Assembly: GCF_001013905.1 (NCBI RefSeq)
Contig: NZ_LN831789.1
Span: forward strand, 68,227-132,226
Direction of reading: 5' to 3'
Source of the DNA: Streptomyces leeuwenhoekii
Lineage (GTDB): Bacteria; Actinomycetota; Actinomycetes; Streptomycetales; Streptomycetaceae
Length of the DNA stretch: 64,000 nucleotides
The position numbers and the translations under genes are program-made. This document shows, piece after piece, positions 8,426 through 15,267 of this stretch (positions are counted from its first letter, which is position 1; each line of letters opens with the position of its first letter). A model generated the notes under the pieces. That model saw only the letters and a list, made by a program, of their open reading frames with translations, was not told where the DNA came from and did not search any database.

Positions 8426-8611
8426 TTAGCGCTGCTGCTTCTGGCGTGCGGTGTAGGCGTCCTGGAGCCGGGCGAACCGCTCGTGGATCGGTGTCCCGAC
8501 CTCGCACGGCTCGTCGGCCTGGCAGACCTCGCAGCCGCCATGGTGGGTGGTGGATTCCTCGAACGCCTTCATGTAGCGGACGAACAGGTCGTCGGTCGGG
8601 CGGGCGCTCAC
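8426..8611 (-). CDS. 61-aa small protein with CxxC
   Basis: GTG start at 8611 overlaps the TGA of the 29-aa ORF upstream (GTGA). GGAGAGG lies nine bases upstream. Cys27, Cys30 and Cys36 (CEVCQADEPC), with His23-His24 just before them, could bind zinc. The rest is helical and basic. It is the last of three coupled very small ORFs. Function unknown. Confidence 0.6.
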   Translation of the reverse strand: MSARPTDDLFVRYMKAFEESTTHHGGCEVCQADEPCEVGTPIHERFARLQDAYTARQKQQR

Positions 8612-8697
8612 TTCTGGTGCCTCTCCGACCGCTGGTTCTGCTCCCGGTTCTTCTGCGAGAGCACCTCGCGCTCGGCGTCGGTCAGGCTGGTGATCAC
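8608..8697 (-). CDS. 29-aa coupled micro-ORF
   Basis: GTG at 8697 overlaps the stop of the 59-aa ORF, and its own TGA overlaps the next GTG, so both ends are GTGA junctions. The product (starting ITSLTDAEREVLSQKNRE) is a single charged helix. Position and coupling are the main support. It could be a real peptide or simply a translational relay between its neighbours. Confidence 0.45.
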   Translation of the reverse strand: MITSLTDAEREVLSQKNREQNQRSERHQK

Positions 8698-8873
8698 GCC
8701 GCCACCTCCCAACCGACCTGCGCCGAGGCGACGGTGGGCAGGAGGACCAGGGCGCCGTGGAAGCGGGCGGTGTCCTCGTGGGGCTCGTAGCCCTTGGAGT
8801 CGTCCTCACGCTCGATGTCGTCGATGATCCCCGCCTGCGGCTGCGCCTCGGTGCGTGTCATGCTGTGCTGCAT
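8694..8873 (-). CDS. 59-aa hypothetical protein
   Basis: ATG at 8873 is preceded by GGAGGA. It is acidic in the middle (IIDDIEREDDSKGYEPHEDT) with a short hydrophobic end. It heads the three-gene coupled chain. I do not recognise the family. Confidence 0.55.
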   Translation of the reverse strand: MQHSMTRTEAQPQAGIIDDIEREDDSKGYEPHEDTARFHGALVLLPTVASAQVGWEVAA

Positions 8874-8956
8874 CAGGTCCTCCGATTCAGGTCCTGGACA
8901 GCCCCGGAGGTCTCAAGTCGCCGGGGCTGTCGCCGTTCCGGCTGCCGTACGAGCAG

Positions 8957-9005
8957 CCACGGCCCCGGCCGCTCCCTGTAGTCGCAGGGGCGGCCGGGGC
9001 CGTGG
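8957..9005 (-). terminator. strong hairpin after the 280-aa gene
   Basis: A 16-bp perfect stem (CCACGGCCCCGGCCGC with its complement) encloses a loop that itself folds as CCCTG/CAGGG. It begins 14 bases past the stop of the leftward gene 9019-9861 and should separate it from the small-ORF chain. Confidence 0.75.
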
Positions 9006-9018
9006 TCGTTCGTCCGGG

Positions 9019-9861
9019 TCAGGCGGCCGCCGTGCGCGCCGCGTACCGGCGGCCCAGCTCGGCCTGCCGCTGGTCGAACGCCTTCTCGTCGACCGGTGCG
9101 AGCGGCACGCTGCGGGCCTCGGTCGGCACCTCACCGGCGGGCAACTGCGAGCGCAGGGCGTCGGCGTCCTTCACCTTCGGGAGCACCGCTGCCCACTCGG
9201 ACGTCCGCTTCGCGGGGGCCGCCGCGGCGTACTGGCGGTCGAAGCGTCGGCGTTCCCGGGCGAAGAATTCGCGGACGGCCCGGCGCTTGGGCTCCTGGCG
9301 GTGCAGTCGAAGGAAGGTGACGGCCAGGCGCTCGCCGTCGCGGCAGGGCAGCGGCTGTCCGTCGCGGCCGGTGACCTCGCCCTTGCAGGCCAGGCACTGC
9401 TGCTGGTGCTGACGGAAAGCCCGGCGAACCTGTTCCGCGCTGAGCGGGGCGGGCGTGATCTGGCTGGCGGCCGGGGCGGGCTTCACCTTCGGCTTCGGCA
9501 GCACCTTGGTGGCGCGGCGGGAGGCGGTGGTCGGAACCGCCTCGATCAGCGTCGTACGCCAGGCGTCGACCTCAACGTCGATGGTGACCTGGCGGTTGCT
9601 TCCGGCCGTGCAGCGCCGCCGTTCGACGGCGCCGGCGCGGCCGGTGTGGTGGGGCACCAGCTTCGGAGTTCCCAGCATGCCGGTGACCGGTACCCAGGTG
9701 GAGCAGTCGGGGCAGACCAGGTGCTCCTTGCCGGGGGTCAGGTCGATCTCGTTGGCCTTGAGGTCTGAGGCGATGATCGGCGGGCGGCTGTTGACGTTCG
9801 GAGTGCGGGTCTTGCGACGGCGCTTGCGGGCCTTCGGCATCGCGGGCGTCGTGGTCGTCAT
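9019..9861 (-). CDS. zinc-ribbon hypothetical plasmid protein, 280 aa
   Basis: ATG at 9861 follows GAGGAG. An N-terminal basic stretch (MPKARKRRRKTRT) leads to a CPDC motif near residue 50 and a CLAC motif near residue 155, each likely half of a zinc site, then a long charged helical C-terminus. It looks like a nucleic-acid-binding protein. It is transcribed away from the GntR gene, and the 364-base region between them should hold both promoters, so the GntR fusion protein may control it. Family not recognised. Confidence 0.75.
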   Translation of the reverse strand: MTTTTPAMPKARKRRRKTRTPNVNSRPPIIASDLKANEIDLTPGKEHLVCPDCSTWVPVTGMLGTPKLVPHHTGRAGAVERRRCTAGSNRQVTIDVEVDAWRTTLIEAVPTTASRRATKVLPKPKVKPAPAASQITPAPLSAEQVRRAFRQHQQQCLACKGEVTGRDGQPLPCRDGERLAVTFLRLHRQEPKRRAVREFFARERRRFDRQYAAAAPAKRTSEWAAVLPKVKDADALRSQLPAGEVPTEARSVPLAPVDEKAFDQRQAELGRRYAARTAAA

Positions 9862-10225
9862 GGGGACTCCTCGTGATCGTAGGGACGGGGCGCGTCGCGG
9901 TGCTCTCTCCGCCCGCCAGGCCGCACGGGTCGACCCCGGCGTCCTGATGGACGGACAGCGCATCTGCGCTGCGACGTGCAACGCGGGAGCCACACCAGTC
10001 AGAGGACTGGTCCGGGGGATTTGGTGGAGCTATCAACCCCGGCCCTCCCCGTGAGGGGAAGGGGCTTCCTGCGATCTTGCGAATGGTCAGGCAGCGGGCA
10101 TTTAGCTAGTAGGCTTAGATTGACTACTCAATGCCCGACGCAATGAAGCATGCACGCTGTGCGACGCGGGGTCAAGCCCCTTCGGCTACATTGACTAGTC
10201 ATTCCCTGGCATGTAGACATCTCCC
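9862..10225. promoter_or_regulatory. divergent control region with GntR-type operators
   Basis: The gap between two divergent genes has TGACTAGTCA, a perfect 10-bp palindrome, at 10192-10201, only 25 bases before the GntR-gene start, and TGACTACTCA, one base different, at 10121-10130. A related TTAGCTAGTAGG lies at 10102. The local composition around 10090-10200 is much richer in A+T than its surroundings. This fits autoregulation by the adjacent GntR protein. Confidence 0.65.
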
Positions 10226-11545
10226 ATGGCAGTCAGCGGCAGGGCACGGGCCCTCTACCAGCGCATCGCGGACAAGATCCGTGCCCAGATCACGGACGGG
10301 ACCCTGGCCCCGGGTGATCGCCTGCCAACGGAGGCCGAGATTGCCGCCGAGTGGAACACCACCCGATCGACCGCCGTCCAGGGACTGAAAGTCCTGGTCA
10401 ACGAGGGCCTCATCATCAGCGACCGCCCCCGCGGCTACTTCGTCCGCAGCAAGAGGCCGATGGTCTACAGGCCACAAGGTGAGTTCCGGAAGCGGCCGCT
10501 GAGCCCGGAGATGGATCAGTTCCTCACCCAGATGTCCGAGGAAGGCCGGGAGGCCAGCCAGCACATCGAGGTGAAGGTGGAGGCTCCGTCGCGTCAGGTC
10601 CGTGAGCGACTCCAGCTCGGCGAGGGCGAGCTGGTCGTTGTCCGCCGGCGCGTCCGCTTCATCGACGGCATCCCGTACAACACGAACGACAGCCACTTCC
10701 CGCTGTCCCTGGTCCAGAGCAGCGAGATCATGAACCCGGACGACATCGCGCGAGGTGCGAACGTCGTCCTGTCCGAGCTGGGCTACGAGCAAGTCCGCGC
10801 CCTCGATGAGTTCCACGTCCGCATGCCGACCCCCGAGGAAGCCGACCGGCTGCAACTTGGCCCCGGCACCCCTGTCGCGGTGCATCTGTGCACGGGCTAC
10901 ACGAGGGAGGGAAGACCCGTCCGCGCCGTGGTCAACGTCCTGCCCGGCGATCGGCACGTCATCACGTACGAGCGCAGCCGACCGCAGCTCGAAGGCGCGC
11001 CGATCATCCGTCAGGCCACCGTGACGGACCTTCGCACAGTCACCGACCTGTGGGAGCACGCCGCATCGTGGCTCAACGAGCGCGGGATCGATCAGTGGCA
11101 GTACCCGCCGCGCGAGGACCGCATCAAGGCGAACATCGAGGCCGGCGAATGCTGGATCGTCGAAGCGGACGGGGCCCCCGTGGCAACCATCACGCTCGAC
11201 GAGCACGCCGATCCCGATTTCTGGAGCCCCGCCGAGGCCGCCGAACCCGCCCTCTACGTACACCGCATGGTCGTACGCCGTGACATCGCGGGCCTGGACC
11301 TCGGATCGGCCATGCTCGACTGGGCTGGACAGCAGGCCCTGAGTCAGGGCAAGGAGCTGCTGCGCCTTGACGCGTGGCGTTCCAACGAGGCGTTGCAGCA
11401 GTACTACGCCGACCGCGGCTTCACGCACGTACGAACCGTAGAAGCCGAGGATCGCAGTAGCGGTGCCCTGTTCCAGCGCCCGGCCAACTACACCCGAGGC
11501 ACCGGACCGGAGCTTGAGACGGCAGCGTCGGATACCAAGCACTAG
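10226..11545 (+). CDS. GntR-UTRA regulator fused to a GNAT acetyltransferase, 439 aa
   Basis: Residues 1-70 are a GntR winged helix (ADKIRAQITDGTLAPGDRLP, then TEAEIAAEWNTTRSTAVQGL). About 95-245 is a UTRA effector domain of the HutC type (VRRRVRFIDGIPYNTND; PVRAVVNVLPGDRHVITYE). From about 255 to 420 it continues as a GNAT fold (TVTDLRTVTDLWEHAASWL, a VHRMVVRRDIAGLDLGSAML acetyl-CoA segment, and LLRLDAWRSNEALQQYYADR). Normal HutC-type regulators end near 250 residues, so the acetyltransferase is an added domain. Palindromes upstream suggest self-control. The acetyl acceptor is unknown. Confidence 0.9.
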   Translation: MAVSGRARALYQRIADKIRAQITDGTLAPGDRLPTEAEIAAEWNTTRSTAVQGLKVLVNEGLIISDRPRGYFVRSKRPMVYRPQGEFRKRPLSPEMDQFLTQMSEEGREASQHIEVKVEAPSRQVRERLQLGEGELVVVRRRVRFIDGIPYNTNDSHFPLSLVQSSEIMNPDDIARGANVVLSELGYEQVRALDEFHVRMPTPEEADRLQLGPGTPVAVHLCTGYTREGRPVRAVVNVLPGDRHVITYERSRPQLEGAPIIRQATVTDLRTVTDLWEHAASWLNERGIDQWQYPPREDRIKANIEAGECWIVEADGAPVATITLDEHADPDFWSPAEAAEPALYVHRMVVRRDIAGLDLGSAMLDWAGQQALSQGKELLRLDAWRSNEALQQYYADRGFTHVRTVEAEDRSSGALFQRPANYTRGTGPELETAASDTKH

Positions 11546-11618
11546 CATCACCCCCTCGCTGGACTCGAACCGCCGATTCGGTTCTAGCCCGCGGGGAGCC
11601 ACCAGTTCCATAACTGAC

Positions 11619-11643
11619 ATGTGGCCAGGCGAACTGGCCACAT
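11619..11643. promoter_or_regulatory. inverted-repeat operator before the XRE gene
   Basis: ATGTGGCCA and TGGCCACAT form perfect 9-bp arms around a 7-base spacer, 22 bases upstream of the XRE-TPR start. The same 9-mer ATGTGGCCA recurs inside that gene at 11927 and 11948, exactly 21 bases apart. Confidence 0.6.
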
Positions 11644-11664
11644 CAGCCACAGGATTGAGGCGGG

Positions 11665-13098
11665 ATGGCACAGAAACCACGGGAGCTGACGCCCTGGGTG
11701 TCCCCCCTGCATAACTGGGGTTACGAGCTGCGGCAGCTACGTCAGACGCGTGGACTGACCCTGCGCGGCCTGGCCGAGCGAGCACGGATCGACCACAGCC
11801 ACCTGGGGCGATTCGAGCGCGCTGAGCGAAAGGCTGACCGAGCGCAGGCCGCGCTCCTGGACCAGGTACTGGGCGCCAACGGGATGCTGTTCCGGCTGTG
11901 GGAGCGGATCGACGACGATCGTGGCCATGTGGCCAATTCGCCGGTTCATGTGGCCAAGTCGTCTGTGGATCTGGCCCTGGCCTTGCCGGACGAGGCAGCG
12001 TCGGACGGTGAAGGGATCTCTGTCCCCTGTCGTCTAGCTGATGGGTCGGTGGTTTGGGTGGCTCTGGATCGGCGTGCGCTGCTGCGCGCGGGGGTGGGGC
12101 TGGGAGCCGCTGCGGCGGTCGGCGTCGGTTCGCCGGCGTCCGCGGATTCGGGCTCGGTACCGGGGCTGGTTCGCAAGGCGCGGGCCGCGTCGGCGTACGG
12201 CTCGACGCCGGTGGAGCACCTGCGCCGCACGCGCCGGGTGCTGATCGACACCGACAACCTGCTCGGGCCCCGGCGTGCGGTCAGCGCGGTACGCGACCAC
12301 ATCGAGGTCATCCAGGTGCTCCGACGTGACGCCAAAGGCGTCGACCGGCATGACCTCATGGAGCTGCAGACCCAGTACGGGGAACTCCTGTCCTGGCTCT
12401 ACCAGGACCTGGGCAACCCGAAGGCGGCGTCGTACTGGCTGGACCGGGCGATGCAGTGGTCGCAAACGGTCGGCGACGGCGACCTGAGCACGTACGTCAT
12501 GGCCCGCAAGGCCCAGCTGGCCGGCGACACCGGGGACCTGGTCGACGTCGTCGACCTCGCCGAAGCCGCCCAGCGGATGGCGCGGCCGCGCAGCCGACTC
12601 GCCGCCGTCGCGCGCACGTACGAGGCGTACGGGCATGCGCTGCGCGGTGATGCTGACGAGAGCGAGCGGGCGATCGACGACGTCCGCAACGCCCTCGATG
12701 GCGCCGCCGCCGACCCCACCCCGTGGGGTGTGTGGCTGAACGCGTCGTACGTGGAGATTCACCGCGCCCAGGGCCTGGAGGCTCTGGGCAAGCACGACCA
12801 GGCCGCGGAGGCGTTCGCCGCCGCGATCCGGATGATGCCCGACGGCTACCACCGCGACCGCGGCGTTTACATGGCTCGGCAGGCCGTTGCGCTGGCTGGC
12901 GCCCGCGCCCCGGAGCAGGCCGCCACCATCGGGATGCACGCGCTGACCGTGGCGGAGGACACCGGCTCCGGCCGTATCACCAACGAGCTCGCCCGCCTCG
13001 ACAAGGCCCTGATCCCCTGGCAGCGCGAGCCGGTCGTGGATGAGTTCCGCGCCGCCTTCGACTCCACCCTCGTACACGAGACTGAAACGGAAGCCTGA
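11665..13098 (+). CDS. XRE-family regulator with TPR-like C-terminus, 477 aa
   Basis: ATG at 11665 follows GAGGCGGG. Residues 17-75 form a Cro/XRE HTH (ELRQLRQTRGLTLRGLAERA and RIDHSHLGRFERAERK). Residues about 130-150 are a short Ala-rich hydrophobic stretch. About 190-470 are helical repeats of TPR type (YLDRAMQWSQTVGDGDLSTY; AARMMPDGYHRDRG-type segments). Streptomyces has many such regulators whose TPR part senses a peptide or small molecule. The RibD-like reductase and deaminase follow within 4 bases and by overlap, so it probably controls or belongs to that operon. Confidence 0.85.
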   Translation: MAQKPRELTPWVSPLHNWGYELRQLRQTRGLTLRGLAERARIDHSHLGRFERAERKADRAQAALLDQVLGANGMLFRLWERIDDDRGHVANSPVHVAKSSVDLALALPDEAASDGEGISVPCRLADGSVVWVALDRRALLRAGVGLGAAAAVGVGSPASADSGSVPGLVRKARAASAYGSTPVEHLRRTRRVLIDTDNLLGPRRAVSAVRDHIEVIQVLRRDAKGVDRHDLMELQTQYGELLSWLYQDLGNPKAASYWLDRAMQWSQTVGDGDLSTYVMARKAQLAGDTGDLVDVVDLAEAAQRMARPRSRLAAVARTYEAYGHALRGDADESERAIDDVRNALDGAAADPTPWGVWLNASYVEIHRAQGLEALGKHDQAAEAFAAAIRMMPDGYHRDRGVYMARQAVALAGARAPEQAATIGMHALTVAEDTGSGRITNELARLDKALIPWQREPVVDEFRAAFDSTLVHETETEA

Positions 13099-13102
13099 GC
13101 AG

Positions 13103-13783
13103 ATGACTGCCCGCCCGTACGTTCTGCTGTCCGCCGCCATGTCGGTCGACGGCTACCTGGACGACACCAGCCCCGAGCGGCTGCTGCTCTCCAACGCTGA
13201 CGACTTCGACCGCGTGGACGAGGTGCGCGCCTCCTGCGACGCGATCCTGATCGGCGCGACGACCATGCGGAAGGACAACCCGAGGCTGCTGGTCAACTCC
13301 GAGGAGCGCCGCGCGAAGCGGCTCGCGGAGGGCCGGTCGGAGTACCCGCTGAAGGTGACGGTGACGGCCTCTGGCGACCTCGACGCTGACCTGAAGTTCT
13401 GGCACTTCGGGGGCCAGAAGCTCGTCTTCACGGTCGACTCCGCCATCGACAAGGTGAAGGCGACGCTCGGGGACCTCGCGGACGTGGTGAGCGTCGGCCC
13501 CGAGCTCAACTGGGGCCTGGTCCTCGACGAGCTGGGCCGCCGTGGAGTCGGCCGGCTCATGGTGGAGGGCGGCGGCACGATCCACACCCAGCTCATGGCC
13601 CAGAACCTGGCCGACGAGGTCCACCTCGCCGTCGCCCCCCTGCTGGTGGGGCAGGCCGACGCCCCGAAGTTCCTGGGCACCGCCGACTACCCGGGCGGGT
13701 CGACCGCCCGGATGCGGCTGCTGGAGGCCCGCGCGATCGGCGACGTCGTGCTGCTGCGCTACGCGCCGAAGGAGCGCGGCTGA
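13103..13783 (+). CDS. RibD C-terminal-domain reductase (dihydrofolate-reductase-like), 226 aa
   Basis: The start MTARPYVLLSAAMSVDGYLD and the segments ILIGATTMRKDNPRLL and GRLMVEGGGTIHTQLM are hallmarks of the NADPH-dependent RibD_C fold used for 5-amino-6-ribosylaminouracil reduction. Length is normal for a stand-alone reductase. The ATG at 13103 begins four bases after the XRE gene and its TGA overlaps the next ATG (TGATG). With the following deaminase it forms a split RibD-like pair, more likely serving a modified nucleoside or secondary metabolite than primary riboflavin supply; the substrate is inference. Confidence 0.9.
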   Translation: MTARPYVLLSAAMSVDGYLDDTSPERLLLSNADDFDRVDEVRASCDAILIGATTMRKDNPRLLVNSEERRAKRLAEGRSEYPLKVTVTASGDLDADLKFWHFGGQKLVFTVDSAIDKVKATLGDLADVVSVGPELNWGLVLDELGRRGVGRLMVEGGGTIHTQLMAQNLADEVHLAVAPLLVGQADAPKFLGTADYPGGSTARMRLLEARAIGDVVLLRYAPKERG

Positions 13784-14250
13784 TGTACGCGCCCGACCGA
13801 GAGCAGGACCTCCGCTGGATAAGGCGTGCGATCGACCTCGCCGCGCTGTGCCCTCCGGTCGCGGGCGCCTACTCGGTCGGCGCGGTCATCGTCGGCGAGG
13901 ATGGCACCGAGCTGGCGTCCGGCTACTCCCGCGCGACCGGCCCCCGCGAGCACGCTGAGGAAGTCGCGCTCGCCCAACTGCCCCAGGACGACCCGCGGCT
14001 CGCCGGGGCGACCATCTACAGCACGCTGGAGCCCTGATCCCAGCGCAGCGCCTCCCGCACGCCGTGCGCCCAGCGGATCCTCGAGGCCGGCATCCCGCGC
14101 GTCGTCATCGCCTGGCGCGAGCCGTCCCTGTTCGTCGACGACTGCGTCGGCTACGAACTGCTCATCGAGGCCGGGGTGACCGTGGTGGAACTACCCGAGC
14201 TGACGGCGGCCGCGAAGGCCGTCAACTCGCACCTGGGCAGGCTTGCATGA
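13783..14250 (+). pseudogene. RibD/CDA-type deaminase with in-frame TGA at the zinc cysteine
   Basis: The frame starts at the TGATG junction. The zinc His-Ala-Glu is present (REHAEEVALAQL, about residues 57-59). At residue 85 the frame reads YSTLEP-stop-SQRSASRTPC, exactly where the family has PC-x-C: the first zinc cysteine codon TGC is TGA. Downstream the frame stays open and well conserved in type (RILEAGIPRVVIAWREPSLF to LGRLA) for 70 more codons to 14250. Either a one-base nonsense mutation or sequence error, or a recoded UGA. The 84-aa truncated product would lack the second half of the zinc site. Confidence 0.75.
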
Positions 14251-14529
14251 CCGAGAAGACAGCTCTCATTTCACGACGCCAATTCGCAGCACGAGCTGGC
14301 TTCCCGCCTGACGGGCAGTTTCCTGCGCGCGTCCCGTCATACGGGCTCGGCATTTTCCGGGCACGTCGGGCGCTGCGAACGCGAATTCGTCCCGCAGTCC
14401 AGTCGAGTCGTACAGCTAGGCTGTGCGCAGAAGTGATCGAAAACGGCGAGAACCCCGGGACCGGGCATGGTCCACGGGGCCTCGGAACGGGGCAAAGCAA
14501 GCTCCGTTGGGCGACACACCTGGTAGGAG

Positions 14530-14603
14530 GTGATCGCGGGTTGAAGGTTACCCGCACGCGCGGAACTGCATGCGTAGCTACGCCGTTCCACCAGTGCGAT
14601 CAC
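14530..14603. repeat. nested inverted repeats, cruciform-like
   Basis: GTGATCGC (14530) pairs with GCGATCAC (14596); inside it GGAAC (14562) pairs with GTTCC (14585); at the centre GCGTAGCTACGC (14572-14583) is a perfect 12-bp palindrome. All three dyads share nearly the same centre. Confidence 0.65.
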
Positions 14604-15189
14604 ACCACCAGGCTCGCCTTTAGGTATGCGCCGACTCCGCTCTCGCATTCGAGGGGGTCGGCCATGACCTAGCGGCCACCGGCCGCGCGCGCCGAAAGAG
14701 GACTAGCCATCCTCTGGCCTCGCGCGGCCCGTCTCACCGCCCGGATTAGCCACCGGGCGGGTGCTCAGATCTCGGTTCGCACCCGACTCTGAGCCGCGGC
14801 TCACAAAGCCGCTCATCACATATCCACCGGTCCCTAGCCAGGACCACAAGGGCCCCTTCCGGGTCCAGCCGCAGTACCGCAGTACCGCTCCACCCGCGGG
14901 CCCCCGCCAAGGGGCTTCGCGGTTCGTTTCGAGGCCCCGCCAAGGGCTTCGAAACACCAGTTCGAAAAACCAACAACGGAAGGAGATCCGTCTCTGGCCT
15001 TCGCACTGCCACCCGCCACACGAGCCATCGAGCCGGCCCCTGCCAGGGGGCCCGTCTGCGTTGATCCATATGGAAGGTCGGTATCGCCATAGTGCACGAG
15101 CGTGAGTCGTCTTGTCAGGTCGACCACGACCAGGTCAGTACCCCCTCTGGGGGGATTGCCGCAGGTTGTGGCGTCCCCCCTGGCGGGAA

Positions 15190-15205
15190 TGTGACGTACA
15201 TCACA
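15190..15205. promoter_or_regulatory. CRP-type box
   Basis: TGTGACGTACATCACA is a perfect TGTGA-N6-TCACA dyad, the consensus for CRP-family proteins, located 63 bases before the GTG start at 15268. A second perfect copy lies at 18858. Confidence 0.6.
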
Positions 15206-15267
15206 GCCCTTCACTGTCACACGGGTGTCGCCGGTTCGGCGTCCCGCCTGACCTGGGGGGTGTCTCT

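Larger units (their letters stand above)
14251..15267. other. 1-kb structured non-coding region, possible origin or control DNA
   Basis: I see no convincing gene; an open frame from ATG 14247 to 14672 overlaps the deaminase stop but has no family-like content after its first 20 codons. The region holds nested inverted repeats (14530-14603), a GAGCCGCGGCTC palindrome (14791), a doubled GCAGTACC (14870), two copies of CGCCAAGGG-CTTCG (about 14907 and 14940) and a CRP-type box (15190). Such density just before a replication-type gene suits an origin or long regulatory leader. Confidence 0.5.

Noticed and set aside
11546..11600. A GGACTCGAACC string resembling the T-arm of a tRNA
   Set aside because: The flanking bases cannot form the T stem and no acceptor or anticodon arm is visible, so it is neither a tRNA nor a supported attachment site.
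14247..14672. A 141-codon frame starting at the ATGA overlap after the deaminase
   Set aside because: Beyond the first codons it runs through nested inverted repeats with composition unlike a gene; kept only as a note.
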